A stretch of 64,000 nucleotides of DNA from DATKAS01 sp963773315 (GTDB lineage Bacteria > Actinomycetota > Acidimicrobiia > Acidimicrobiales > DATKAS01): assembly GCA_963773315.1 (NCBI GenBank), contig CAVZAF010000005.1, positions 372,001 through 436,000 on the forward strand. The letters are read 5' to 3'. Under the pieces are notes generated by a model. That model made no database searches, was not told where the DNA came from, and worked only from the letters and a program-made list of their open reading frames with translations. The position numbers and the translations under genes were made by a program. Shown piece by piece: positions 8,791 through 18,432 of this stretch. Position 1 is the first letter of the stretch. The number at the start of each line of letters is the position of its first letter.

Positions 8791-10238
8791 GCACGCATCC
8801 GCTCGGCGCGCAGCGCGGCGCGGCGCACCTTGCCCGCTTCGTCCCGCAATGGCGTGTCCACGAACTCGACCGTGCGGGGCAGCTTGTACTTCGCCAAGCG
8901 CTCGGCGGCGAACGTCAGCAGCTCCTGCTCGGTGAGGGCGCCAGGATCGACCTCGACGATCGCGTGGATGGTGTTGCCCTTGTCCTCGTCGGGCAGCCCG
9001 ATCACGCATACCGACTTCACCGCAGGGTGCTCCTGGATCGCCGCTTCGACCTCGGCCGGATAGATGTTCGCCCCGCCCGACAGGATCATGTCCTGCATGC
9101 GATCGCCGAGATAGAGGTACCCGTCGGCGTCGAACCAGCCCATGTCGCCGAGCGACTCCCAACCGCCGTCCATCGTGCGCGGCTCGGCGCCCTTGTAGTG
9201 GTACGTCGGCTCGTCGCGAGTGCGCCGCAGCCAGACCTCCCCCATCTCGCCGACCGGAAGCTCGTTGCCATCCACATCGGTGACCTTGAACTCGCCAGTG
9301 CTCGGACGTCCGACCGAGCCCCGGTGCTCGAGCCACTCCGGGCCGGTGATGACCGTGATGCCCTGCCCCTCGGTGCCTGCGTACAGCTCGAAGATCTTCT
9401 CGGCACCGAGCCAGTCGATCCACGCCTCCTTCAGCCACACCGGGCACGGCTCGGCGAGGTGCCACACCACCTTCAACGAGGAGAGGTCGTAGGCGAGGCG
9501 CACGTCGTCGGGAAGACGGAGGATCCGCTTCATCATCGTCGGCACCACATAGATGAGATTGGCGCGGTGCTCCTCGATGGCTGCGAGGGTGCGCTCTGCG
9601 TCGAAGCGCTCGAGCAGGACCACGTGGCTCCCGATCAGCAGCGACTGGCACGACCACACCGCCGGACCGTTGTGGTACAGCGGCCCGGGCATCACGAGGC
9701 AGCCGTCGCGTTCGAATCCCAGCGCCGACGGTGCCTCGTCGTCGATGAGCGACGGGTCGCCGGAGATGATCAGCTTCGGCCGCCCGGTCGAGCCACCCGA
9801 CGTCGGCGCCTTCCACGCCGGCGACACGGCGTCTGGCATCGGACCATCCTCGAGGTCGCGGGGCGACCGGTACCCGACCGGCAGGCAAACGGTGTTTGGG
9901 AGGCTCTCGGGCTCGGCTCCCACAACGACTTTCGACTCGGCGAGCGCGACGATCTCGGCGAGCTCGCGCGGCGGCAGCTTGGCGGACACGGGTTGCGGCA
10001 CGGCGCCGAGCTTCCAGCAGCCGAGGTAGGCGACGAACCAGTCCACCGAGTTCGGCAGCGCGACCGTGACGAAGTCGCCGACGCCTACGCCCCGCGCCTG
10101 AAGGTCGCGGGCCATCCGGTTGCCGAGCCGCTCGAGCTCGGACCGAGAGACCGAGCGTCCGCCGCAGGTGACCGCAGGGAAGTCGGGGTTGTCTGCGGCG
10201 AGGTCGGACAGGCGCCGGGCAAACGAGACGAGAGCCAT
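8787..10238 (-). CDS. Acyl-CoA synthetase / AMP-dependent ligase
   Basis: ANL-superfamily enzyme of 483 residues that activates a carboxylic acid to acyl-AMP and then acyl-CoA. Motifs in order: the P-loop-like TSGGSTGRPK at about 145-154, ELYAGTEGQG (A5 region), GDMGWFDADGYLYLGDR (A7, ribose-binding Asp), the hinge region with SGGANIYPAEVE, and a C-terminal GKVRRAAL whose Lys is the adenylation lysine. It is rather short, as in actinobacterial steroid and aromatic-acid ligases. The upstream CoA-transferase gene is on the same strand. The acid substrate is unknown. Confidence 0.9.
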   Translation of the reverse strand: MALVSFARRLSDLAADNPDFPAVTCGGRSVSRSELERLGNRMARDLQARGVGVGDFVTVALPNSVDWFVAYLGCWKLGAVPQPVSAKLPPRELAEIVALAESKVVVGAEPESLPNTVCLPVGYRSPRDLEDGPMPDAVSPAWKAPTSGGSTGRPKLIISGDPSLIDDEAPSALGFERDGCLVMPGPLYHNGPAVWSCQSLLIGSHVVLLERFDAERTLAAIEEHRANLIYVVPTMMKRILRLPDDVRLAYDLSSLKVVWHLAEPCPVWLKEAWIDWLGAEKIFELYAGTEGQGITVITGPEWLEHRGSVGRPSTGEFKVTDVDGNELPVGEMGEVWLRRTRDEPTYHYKGAEPRTMDGGWESLGDMGWFDADGYLYLGDRMQDMILSGGANIYPAEVEAAIQEHPAVKSVCVIGLPDEDKGNTIHAIVEVDPGALTEQELLTFAAERLAKYKLPRTVEFVDTPLRDEAGKVRRAALRAERMRA

Positions 10239-10250
10239 GTGCCTCAGTCT

Positions 10251-10276
10251 GGCTCGCGGCGCCGTCGGGGCGAGCC
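10251..10276 (-). terminator. Hairpin between CoA-transferase and AMP-ligase genes
   Basis: GGCTCGC (10251-10257) pairs with GCGAGCC (10270-10276) in the 108-base gap between two genes transcribed leftward. It could end the CoA-transferase transcript or reduce read-through into the ligase. No T-tract is seen. Confidence 0.4.
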
Positions 10277-10346
10277 GCGATCTACCGTCCGGGGGTCATG
10301 TCGGTGCGTTTGACCGCGTCGCGTCGTTGCTCGCCATAGCGTCGAG

Positions 10347-11573
10347 TCAGTCGGTGCGCACGTGCGCAACCCCCGCCGCCACCAACGCCGCGATCGCGTC
10401 GTCGTCGTATCCGACCTCCGCGAGCACCTCTGCCGTGTGCTCCGAGCGCATCGGCGCGTGTCGGCGGACGCGCAAGGGAGAGCCGTCCATGATCATCGAC
10501 GGGCCGACGACGCGGTAGGGCCCGACGACAGGGTGCTGCTCGATCGTCACCGTGCCCCGATTCAGGTTGTCGTCGTCGAGGATCTCGTCGATGTCGGGCA
10601 CTGCGTTCGCAGGAATGCCCTCGCGCTCGCACAGCTCGAGCCACTCTGCAGTCGTGCCCTCCGCGACGATGGCGGCGAGGTTCGCGTAGACGAGCTCAGC
10701 GTTCAGCGATCGAGCGGCGATGTCGGCGAACCACGGCTCGTCGAGCAGCTGCTCCCGCCCGACCGCGGCGAACAACCGTCGCCAGTGCTCGTCGGTGTAC
10801 GGCAGCAACGCGACGTGGCCGTCGCGCGTGCGATGCGGACCGCGTGTGGTCGTGAGGATGCGGCTGTACCCGGAAGGCTCGCCTTCGATCGCGGCACGGG
10901 ACAGGTGCTCGACGAGGTTGAACGCGAGCACCGCGTCGAACATCGGCACTTCCACCCTTTGACCTCTGCCGCTCCGCTCGCGGTGAAGCAACGCCGCCAG
11001 GATCGCGTTGACGATGGTCTGGCCCGCGACCTTGTCCCCGATGAGCGCCGGCAGGAACGTCGTGGCTCCGACCGTCGCGTTGCTGAGCCGAGCGAGACCA
11101 GTCGCGGCCTGGATGACGTCGTCGTATGCGGGCCGGTCCTCGTCGGCCGTGCCGGTGCGGAAACCTTGCGCCTGGCAGTACACGAGCCTCGGCCTCGTCG
11201 GCGCGAGGTCTGCGTAGGCGAGGCGGAGGCGCCCGAGAGGCCCGGGACGAAGGTTCGTCACGAGCACGTCGCAGGTGTCGAGGATGCGCAGGAACGCGGC
11301 CATCCCATCCGGATGCTTCATGTCGAGCGTCACGGCGCGCTTGTTGCGGTTGATGTTGAGTGAGATGCCCGACATCTCGGGGTGCGGCCCGCCGCCCATG
11401 AACCGGTTCGTGTCGCCGCGTCCGGTCTCGACCTTGATGACGTCCGCACCGAGGTCGCCGAGGAGCTGCGTCGCGTACGGACCCATGATGACGCTGGTGA
11501 GGTCGAGCACTCGAACGCCGTCGAGCGCTCCGGCCACGTCGGTCACGAGCGAACCGTAGTTTGACGGGGTCAT
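10347..11573 (-). CDS. Family III CoA-transferase (CaiB/BaiF)
   Basis: 408-residue CoA-transferase moving CoA between acyl groups. Clear family features are GVRVLDLTSVIMGPYATQLL, LGADVIKVETGRGD, DMKHPDGMAAFLRI, and the catalytic aspartate region DRPAYDDVIQAATGLA. The C-terminal EHPVVG / PLRVRRHAP segment is also typical. The annotated ATG at 11573 overlaps the start codon of the divergent amidase. An in-frame GTG at 11546 (VTDVAGALDG) would leave more promoter room and keep the conserved core. It probably acts with the AMP-ligase and lyase downstream. Confidence 0.88.
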   Translation of the reverse strand: MTPSNYGSLVTDVAGALDGVRVLDLTSVIMGPYATQLLGDLGADVIKVETGRGDTNRFMGGGPHPEMSGISLNINRNKRAVTLDMKHPDGMAAFLRILDTCDVLVTNLRPGPLGRLRLAYADLAPTRPRLVYCQAQGFRTGTADEDRPAYDDVIQAATGLARLSNATVGATTFLPALIGDKVAGQTIVNAILAALLHRERSGRGQRVEVPMFDAVLAFNLVEHLSRAAIEGEPSGYSRILTTTRGPHRTRDGHVALLPYTDEHWRRLFAAVGREQLLDEPWFADIAARSLNAELVYANLAAIVAEGTTAEWLELCEREGIPANAVPDIDEILDDDNLNRGTVTIEQHPVVGPYRVVGPSMIMDGSPLRVRRHAPMRSEHTAEVLAEVGYDDDAIAALVAAGVAHVRTD

Positions 11574-13017
11574 GAGCGAACTCTGGAGCTGCGGCGCGGC
11601 CGAGCTCGTCCGAATGATGCGAGCACGCGAGGTGTCGTCACGAGAGGTCGTGTCCGCGTTCCTCGCGCGGATCGACGCGCTCAACCCCACCTTCAACGCG
11701 ATCGTCTCGAGGCGCCCTGACGCCGAAGTGTTGGCCGAGGCCGGGGCGGCCGACCGCGCACTGGATGCCGGTGACGACGTCGGCCCGCTGCACGGCTTGC
11801 CCCATGCGGTGAAGGACACTGCGAACACGGCAGGACTGCGGTCGACCTACGGCTCGCCGCTCTTCGCAGAGCAGATCCCGACGGAGGACGGGCTCGCCGT
11901 CGCGCGGGTGCGCCATGCGGGTGCGATCTTCATCGGGAAGACGAACGTCCCCGAGTTCGGCCTCGGCTCGCACACCTACAACCCGATCTTCGGCGCAACG
12001 GGGAACGCGTGGAACCCCGCGTTCAGCGCGGGCGGGTCGAGCGGTGGCGCTGCCGTGGCGGTCTCGCAACGGATGCTCCCGATCGCGGATGGCAGCGATC
12101 TCGGCGGATCGCTCCGGAACCCCGCGGGTTGGAACAACGTCTTCGGCCTGCGCCCGTCGCAGGGCCGCGTGCCTTCGTGGCCCCGCAGCGACGCGTTCTT
12201 CTCGCAGCTGGTCACGGAAGGTCCGATCGCGCGAAGCGCCTCGGACCTCGCCCTGCTGCTCGGTGTGCAGAGCGGTGAGGACCTGCGAGCGCCGCTCTCG
12301 TTGGCGAGCACACCCGGCTGGGCCGATGCCGTACTGCTCGACGTCGACCTCCGCGGTCGTCGGATCGCGTGGCTCGCCGACCTGGGCGGCCACCTGCCGA
12401 TGGAGCCGGGCGTGCTCTCCGTCTGCGAGGCGGCGTTGAAGGTCATGGCCGACGCGGGGCTCGAGGTCGAGGCAACGACTCCGACGTTCAGCTGGACGCG
12501 TCTCTGGCGGTGCTTCGTCGTCCTGCGCCAGTTCAGCCTCGGCGGCGATCTCGCTGGCGCCTATGCCGACCCCAGAGTCCGCGAGCTCATGAAGCCTGAG
12601 CTGCAATGGGAGCTGTCCGAGGCACTCGAGCTCAGCGCCGGCGACGTGCAGCGCGCAGTCGTCGCTCGCACCTCCTGGTACGACGCGGTGCTCACGCTCT
12701 TCGACAGGTTCGACTACCTCGCGCTGCCCTCGGCTCAGGTGTTCCCGTTCCCGATCGGCGACACCTGGCCCTCGACCATCGCCGGTCGTGCGATGGACAG
12801 CTACCACCGATGGATGGAAGTCGTGGTTCCCGGCACGCTGTCGGGCTGCCCGGTCATCAGCGTCCCCGCCGGCTTCGGCGGCGAGCACGACCTTCCGATG
12901 GGATTGCAGATGATCGGGCGTCCACGCGACGACCTCTCACTGCTGCAGCTCGCCCGATGGTGGGAGCAGTGCGCTCCGTGGGTCGCGCTCTGTCCGCCAG
13001 ATCCGCGCGAGGGCTGA
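11572..13017 (+). CDS. Amidase (amidase signature family)
   Basis: 481-residue hydrolase of amide bonds. The Ser-cisSer-Lys triad is visible: Lys in GLPHAVKDTANTAG, the cis-Ser in SAGGSSGGAAVAV, and the nucleophilic Ser in DGSDLGGSLRNPAG. It resembles GatA, but no gatB or gatC is adjacent and the context is catabolic, so a stand-alone amidase is more likely. The start codon overlaps that of the divergent CoA-transferase. Confidence 0.92.
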   Translation: MSELWSCGAAELVRMMRAREVSSREVVSAFLARIDALNPTFNAIVSRRPDAEVLAEAGAADRALDAGDDVGPLHGLPHAVKDTANTAGLRSTYGSPLFAEQIPTEDGLAVARVRHAGAIFIGKTNVPEFGLGSHTYNPIFGATGNAWNPAFSAGGSSGGAAVAVSQRMLPIADGSDLGGSLRNPAGWNNVFGLRPSQGRVPSWPRSDAFFSQLVTEGPIARSASDLALLLGVQSGEDLRAPLSLASTPGWADAVLLDVDLRGRRIAWLADLGGHLPMEPGVLSVCEAALKVMADAGLEVEATTPTFSWTRLWRCFVVLRQFSLGGDLAGAYADPRVRELMKPELQWELSEALELSAGDVQRAVVARTSWYDAVLTLFDRFDYLALPSAQVFPFPIGDTWPSTIAGRAMDSYHRWMEVVVPGTLSGCPVISVPAGFGGEHDLPMGLQMIGRPRDDLSLLQLARWWEQCAPWVALCPPDPREG

Positions 13018-13036
13018 GGCCGTACACTGCGGCGCG

Positions 13037-13996
13037 ATGTCACCTGTGCTTGCTGAGTCGCACGACCGCGCGCATCCGGTCGAGACCGACACCGCGTGGT
13101 CCGAGTCGTACTACTTCAACTGCTACGACCCCGATGCTGACGTCGGCTTCTACACGCGGGTAGGCGTTCGTCCCAACGAGGGCACGATCGACGTGGGATT
13201 GGCGGTGTGGGTCCCCGGTGGGGGCATCGACCACACCGGCCACCGCCGCGAGCAGACCGAGATGGTCGACTCCGTGCTCGACGTCGGGCCGGTGCGCTAC
13301 GAGATGCTCGAGCCGATGAAGCGATGGCACCTCACGGCCAACGGCAAGTCGCTGAAGGGCGAGCTCTCGATGGACGTCGTGTTCGAAGCGCGGACTCCCC
13401 CGATCGGTGCCGATGGCCAGAACCGTGAAGCGTCCGACTCTTCGAGCGCGGCGACTCGCCAGTCGGTGGGCAAAGGCCATCTCGAACAGGGCGGGCTCTG
13501 GAGCGGATGGATCGCCGCGGGCGGCGAGCGACGCGAGCTCGGGCCACGGGCGCGTGGCAACCGCGACAAGTCGTGGGGACCGCGACGGTGGGGCGGTCCG
13601 AAGATGTGGCGCTGGTTCTCCATCAACATCGACGACGACACCCACTTCGGTGGCATCGTCATCGGCACTGAGGCCGGCGATCTGCACCGCGGGTGGGTGT
13701 TCCGGGACGGCGAGCACGAGTCGATCGCCGAGTGGAAGGTCACGAGCGACCTCGCGCCCGACGGCGTGACACATCGGGCCTCGCACGTCGTCGCGCGTGA
13801 CAAGGCCGGGCGAGATCACGTGCTCGAAGCCGAGATCCTTCGCGTCGAGCCCGGCGAGAAGGGCGTCAAGCCCAACACGACGATCGTGAACGAGGGCCTC
13901 GCCCGTTGGTCCTACGACGGTCGCACCGGCACCGGGATCAGCGAGTACCTCCACCAGCTCGACGCAGACGCACGGCCGGTCATCCCCATCACCTGA
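13037..13996 (+). CDS. Conserved protein, DUF7064/7065-like (CrtC-like fold)
   Basis: 319-residue protein with no signal peptide. The central RGNRDKSWGPRRWGG motif and scattered Trp/His positions resemble the CrtC/AttH-like two-lobed lipocalin family that actinobacteria carry near acyl-CoA and steroid genes. It starts 19 bases after the amidase stop and is likely co-transcribed. Enzymatic activity is unknown; naming it hydratase-like would be speculation. Confidence 0.65.
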   Translation: MSPVLAESHDRAHPVETDTAWSESYYFNCYDPDADVGFYTRVGVRPNEGTIDVGLAVWVPGGGIDHTGHRREQTEMVDSVLDVGPVRYEMLEPMKRWHLTANGKSLKGELSMDVVFEARTPPIGADGQNREASDSSSAATRQSVGKGHLEQGGLWSGWIAAGGERRELGPRARGNRDKSWGPRRWGGPKMWRWFSINIDDDTHFGGIVIGTEAGDLHRGWVFRDGEHESIAEWKVTSDLAPDGVTHRASHVVARDKAGRDHVLEAEILRVEPGEKGVKPNTTIVNEGLARWSYDGRTGTGISEYLHQLDADARPVIPIT

Positions 13997-14003
13997 CTCA
14001 CAC

Positions 14004-14972
14004 TCAGCCAGTGAGCTGAGCAAGCAACGCGTCGTCTGCGGAGAAGTCGTACTCGAACGTGTCGCGGCCCTCGCGATCGAACCATGCGTACGAGTCGGCG
14101 TATGCGGCTGCGAGGCCGTAGCTCGGCGACCAATCGAGATCACGCATCGCCTTGTCGACCGAAAACATGGCGCCTCCCACGGTCGCCTCGCCCCAGTGCA
14201 CGAGCGCGTGACGAGCGTGACGCGCGACGTCGAGGGGGACATGCACGACGTCGGGCCGCACACCCACGGCCCGAGCCATCAGCTCGATGCAACCGAGCAC
14301 GCTCGTGATCTCGCTGCCCGCGACGTTGTAGATCTGCTGGTGCGCACGTTCGTTGCCGATGAGCGAGACCATCAGTGACGCCACGTCCTGCACGTGCACG
14401 AGATGGACGAAGGGGAAACCCTCCGCCGGGATGAGGATCGGACGGCCCAGCTCGAGCCGGCGGAAGAAGATCGGCTCGCGAGTCACGAGCGGGCTGTGCG
14501 GACCGATCGTGTGCGTGACCCGCAGCGAGGTCGCGTTGAGCTCGGGGATCGAGAGCAGGAAGCGCTCGCAGCTCACCTTCCCGACGCCGTATGCCTTGCG
14601 AGGGTCGGGGTCATCGGCCGCGTGGGTCGCGTGAGACTCGGTGACCGGCTGGATGAAGCTGCGCTTGTAGACCGCGACCGAGCTCGTGAACACGAACCGC
14701 GTGACCCGTCCGCGGAACAGGTCGACCATCGGCTCGAGGTCGCCGACGGCGTACGCGGTGTTGTCGAACACCACGTCGAAGTCGTCGCGATGCGAGCTCA
14801 GCGCGTAGTGGATCGCTCCCGGCACTCGGCGGTCGGCATGGATGCGCCGAGCTCCGGCCGGCATCGGCGCTTCGTGGCTGTTCATGACCGTGACGTCGTG
14901 GCCCTGTCGAGCGAGCTCGAACACGAGGTGACGACCGATGTACCGGTTGCCTCCCATCACCAACGCGCGCAT
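14004..14972 (-). CDS. NAD-dependent epimerase/dehydratase
   Basis: 322-residue short-chain-type Rossmann protein. It begins MRALVMGGNRYIGRHLVFEL with the GxxxxGR nucleotide motif. It has a Thr-Ser-Ser segment (FVFTSSVAVYK) and the Tyr-Lys pair within RKAYGVGKVSCE. An extended SDR acting on a nucleotide sugar or similar substrate is likely. The upstream acyl-CoA dehydrogenase has no stop codon and runs in frame into this gene. The ATG at 14972 is the natural start because the GGN-YIGR motif follows at once. Confidence 0.83.
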   Translation of the reverse strand: MRALVMGGNRYIGRHLVFELARQGHDVTVMNSHEAPMPAGARRIHADRRVPGAIHYALSSHRDDFDVVFDNTAYAVGDLEPMVDLFRGRVTRFVFTSSVAVYKRSFIQPVTESHATHAADDPDPRKAYGVGKVSCERFLLSIPELNATSLRVTHTIGPHSPLVTREPIFFRRLELGRPILIPAEGFPFVHLVHVQDVASLMVSLIGNERAHQQIYNVAGSEITSVLGCIELMARAVGVRPDVVHVPLDVARHARHALVHWGEATVGGAMFSVDKAMRDLDWSPSYGLAAAYADSYAWFDREGRDTFEYDFSADDALLAQLTG

Positions 14973-16202
14973 TGCCGTGACCCTAATCAGGCTGCGTGCG
15001 CACTCCGAGCACGCGTAGCGGCGGAGGACCCGCCGACCAAGTGTGGTCTTGTGGACTTCGTCGGCGCCGTCGTAGATCCGTGCCGCTCGCTCGTGTCGGT
15101 ACCAGAACGACAGGACGGTGTCGTCGGTGACGCCGAGCGCGCCGTGCACCTGGATCGCCTTGTCGATCGCATGCAGCATCGTGCCCGCGACCGAGAACTT
15201 GATCGCCGAGATCTCGTCGCGTGCCGCCGATGCGCCGTGCCGGTCGATCATCCAAGCCGCGTGCAACGTCTGCAGGCGAGCCCCGCGGATCTCCGCATCG
15301 AGCTCGGCGACCCAATGTTGGATCACCTGCCGATCCGCGAGCGTGTCGCCGTCGGGCGTGATCACGCGCGCGTTGGCCCGCTCGCACATCATGTCGAACG
15401 CACGACCCGCGATGCCGAGCCACCGCATGCAGTGATGGATGCGTCCGGGCCCGAGTCGTTCCTGCGCGATGACGAAGCCATCGCCCTCGCCACCCAAGAG
15501 GTTCGTCTGCGGAACCCGACATGAGTGGTAAAGGACCTCCGCGTGGCTGGCGTGCCCGTGGCCCGATTCACCCATCACGCTGATGTTGCGTACGAGGTCG
15601 AAACCGGGCGTGTCAGTCGGCACGATGATCATGCTGGCGCGTCGGTAAGGCGACGCGTCCGGGTCGGTCACCGCCATGACGATCGCGAAGTCCGCACCGT
15701 CGGCAGATGACGTGAACCACTTCTGGCCGTTGATCACGTAGTCGGCGCCATCTTTCACCGCGGTGGTTCCCATCATCACCGGGTTGGAACCGGGCATCTC
15801 CGGCTCGGTCATCGAGAAGCAGCTCCGCACCTTGCCTTCCACGAGCGGACGGAGATAGAGCTCGCGCTGCTCCTCGGTCGCGTGGGCGTGGAGGATCTCG
15901 ACGTTGCCGGCATCGGGCGCCTGCACCCCGAAGACCACGTGGCCGAGGGGACTCCGTCCGAGCACCTCACTGAAGAGCCCGTGGTCGACCATGCTGAGGC
16001 CGAGGCCTCCGAACTCGACCGGATGGTTGGAAGCCCACAACCCCATCTGTCGGACCTTTGCTTGTGCGCGCGCCACGCCGACGTCGAGCGTCGCCCGATC
16101 ACCGTGCAACATCTCGCCCTCGAGTGGGATGACCTCGGCCTCGATGAACGATCGGGCCATCTCGAGCATGGTCTGCGTCTCTTCGGACACGTCGAAGTCC
16201 AT
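14973..16202 (-). CDS. Acyl-CoA dehydrogenase, in-frame with the following epimerase
   Basis: Dehydrogenase core of about 395 residues: FSMTEPEMPGSNPVMMGTTA, INGQKWFTSSADGADF, RLGPGRIHHCMRWLGIA and the C-terminal YDGADEVHKTTLGRRVLR. The family normally stops close to the RRYA seen here. Instead the frame stays open through 14 more codons into the epimerase ATG, giving a 732-codon reading frame. In the +1 frame a TAG lies ten codons after RRYA and just before the epimerase ATG. A one-base error near the end is therefore as likely as a true fusion. Substrate: a branched or bulky acyl-CoA, by family resemblance only. Confidence 0.85.
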
Positions 16203-16326
16203 GACGTGACGCTAAGAGGCCCCGCTCCGAGCGACTAGAGGCGAAGGGCCCGTCGACCCCGAGAGGGAGACGAAGGCAGGACCAACAGCACTGGTGCGGG
16301 GTGGTCGTCTCCCACACGATCACCAC

Positions 16327-17830
16327 ATGCGGTCACAGAGCCGATCTCACCGTGGCGCGTTCAGCCACTGGATCGTGTGGGGTGGCGCACTCGCTCTCGT
16401 CAGCTTGCTGCTGCCCGGGTGCGGGAAGTCGTCGACGGACACATCGTCGACGAACACATCGCCGACGGGACTCGTGCTCGAGTCGTGCACAGTCGATGGC
16501 GTATCGGCTCGGTGCGGGACGCTGACAGTCCCCGAGGACCGACTCAGCGGCAGTAGTCGTCAGATCCCGATCCGGGTCGTGGTGATCCCCGCTACTGATC
16601 CGCACCGGCAGTCCGATCCGATCGTCTGGTTCGCTGGCGGTCCCGGCGATTCTGCAGTCGAGACGATCAGCCGGGTGCGACCGCTCCTCGCGGCGAACAC
16701 CGACCGAGATCTGGTCTTTGTCGAACAGCGCGGCACCGGGGCCTCGAACGTCACCTGCCCAGCGTTCCCGGACTCCTCGGACAAGGCGGCTCTGCAGTCG
16801 GCGATCGAGTCCTGCTTGGCGAGCCTGCACGCTGACTTGCGGTTCTACACGACGGCCATGTTCGCGGACGACGTCGACGAGGTCCTTTCCGATCTTCATT
16901 ACGAGAAGGCCAACCTCGTCGGCATCTCCTATGGCACCACGGGTGAGCAGGTCTTCTCGACGAGGCACCCGGATCGGGTCCGTACGATGACACTGCTCAG
17001 TGGCACGCCTCTCGACGTTCCGGTGTTCGAGCGGTTCCCCGAGAACGCACAGCGGGCCCTCGGCCTCGTGTTCGACGAGTGCGAGCGGGCCCCGGCCTGT
17101 CAGCAGGCCTTCCCGACGCTCCGCGCCGACTGGACCGCCCTGTGGAGCTCGGTGAGCGCATCGCCCTGGGTTGTGCCCGCCGACCAGTCACCGAGCGGCA
17201 CCGAGGTCAGCCTCGACTCGAGTTGGGTCGCCTCGAAGCTGCATGACCTCCTTCTCGTCGCCACGACCCAAACCAGGCTCCCGCTCCTCGTGCACACCCT
17301 CGGCGCCACCGAAGACCGGGTCGCTGCGTTGCTCGCCGTCACCCAGGCGTACCCGGAGTCTCCAGGTACGGGCTCCAGCGAACAACAGATGCTCCCCTAC
17401 GCCATCCGATGCAACGAGGCGTGGGCCCGCGACGACCCCAGCAAGCTTGTCGGCACCGACAGCTTCGAATACGGACGGGACCTGAGCGGCGCCCAGTGGT
17501 GGCAAGAGGTCTGCAAGTTCATCCCCAAGGCCAATGACACGACCGCAACCGCGGAGTCGACGAAGTCCGACGTGCCCGTCCTTGCCTTCAACGGCGAGGA
17601 AGACCCTCAGGACCCGCCGGGCAACATGGCACACGCCCAAGAGATCTGGCCGAACAGCCTCGCGTCTGACAGTGCCCGGACAAGGGCACGACATCGACCC
17701 GGTGTCCGCGGGTTGCGAGATCCCACTCATCAAGTCGTTCATCGAGCAGGGCGATGTGGCCGGACTCGACACGACCTGTCTGTCACAGCTTCCGCCGCCC
17801 TCGTTCGATCTCACGCTCGGCAACGGTTGA
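16327..17830 (+). CDS. Secreted alpha/beta-hydrolase lipoprotein, TAP/peptidase-like (one frameshift)
   Basis: Exported serine hydrolase of about 500 residues resembling tripeptidyl aminopeptidases. The ATG at 16327 gives a signal peptide ending in a good lipobox (SLLLPGC, Cys about 36). The oxyanion region VWFAGGPGDSA, nucleophile elbow VGISYGTTG and acidic segment NGEEDPQDPPG are in the first frame. The catalytic His (PGQGHDIDPVS) is only reached after a one-base frame change near 17670. The CDS then ends at 17830 with FDLTLGNG. The 3n+1 span suggests a spurious inserted base. Confidence 0.8.
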
Positions 17831-17842
17831 GCCGGCCGAGGA

Positions 17843-18409
17843 CTAGGCAGGTGTCGTGCGGTCTGCAAGGTGCGCGGCGCGGCGCTCGTAGAAGTCGGCG
17901 AGATCGCCGAACTCGGGCTCGTCGGCGAACGCAGCCGCTGTCGTCGCGACGATCTCGTCGGTGGGCTTCGTCAGGTCGAGCGGCTTCGCCTGCGGTTGCT
18001 GCACGTGCCAAGGCGTGTCGATGAAGACCTCGACCCCGTTGTGCTCCGGATCCGAGAAGTAGATCGACCACGCGTTTCCGTGCGTGAGCGGCATGATGTC
18101 GCTCACTTCGGGGTGCTCCTCGAGGATCGTGAGCAACCCCCTGAGATCGTCGAGCGTTCCAGCCGACCGGTACGCCGTGTGGTTGACACTGTTCGACTTG
18201 TCAGTGTCGGGACGTCCGGTGATGAACGCGACCTGATGGTGGTGGTTCGCGATCTGTGAGAGGAACACGATCTCGTTCTTGCCGAGGGGCCCGCGGTCGG
18301 CGACCTCGAAGCCGAGCACGTCGCGATAGAACGCGATCATCTTCTCGACGTCGTGCACGTAGACGACGGTGTGCGCCACTTCGAGACGGAGTCGGTCTGC
18401 AGACTGCAT
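17843..18409 (-). CDS. VOC-family (glyoxalase/extradiol dioxygenase fold) protein
   Basis: 188-residue metal-dependent vicinal-oxygen-chelate protein. Its N-terminal module HTVVYVHDVEKMIAFYRDVL and C-terminal module with YFSDPEHNGVEVFIDTPWHV are typical. The start at 18409 is supported by AGGAGG seven bases upstream. The C-terminal extension with the DEPEFGDLADFYERR segment resembles biphenyl-2,3-diol dioxygenase-like VOC proteins. It is convergent with the hydrolase (12-base gap). Substrate unknown. Confidence 0.8.
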   Translation of the reverse strand: MQSADRLRLEVAHTVVYVHDVEKMIAFYRDVLGFEVADRGPLGKNEIVFLSQIANHHHQVAFITGRPDTDKSNSVNHTAYRSAGTLDDLRGLLTILEEHPEVSDIMPLTHGNAWSIYFSDPEHNGVEVFIDTPWHVQQPQAKPLDLTKPTDEIVATTAAAFADEPEFGDLADFYERRAAHLADRTTPA

Positions 18410-18432
18410 CGACAACCTCCTGGGGATCGGGC

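Noticed and set aside
11572..13017. GatA subunit of the amidotransferase
   Set aside because: Triad fits the amidase family in general, but there are no gatB/gatC neighbours and the context is catabolic.
16238..16251. DosR-like box GGGCCCTTCGCCTC (minus strand) upstream of the acyl-CoA dehydrogenase
   Set aside because: Two mismatches to GGGAC-N4-GNCCC and no functional link to hypoxia. It resembles the 45.47 kb site, but in such GC-rich DNA I did not count it.
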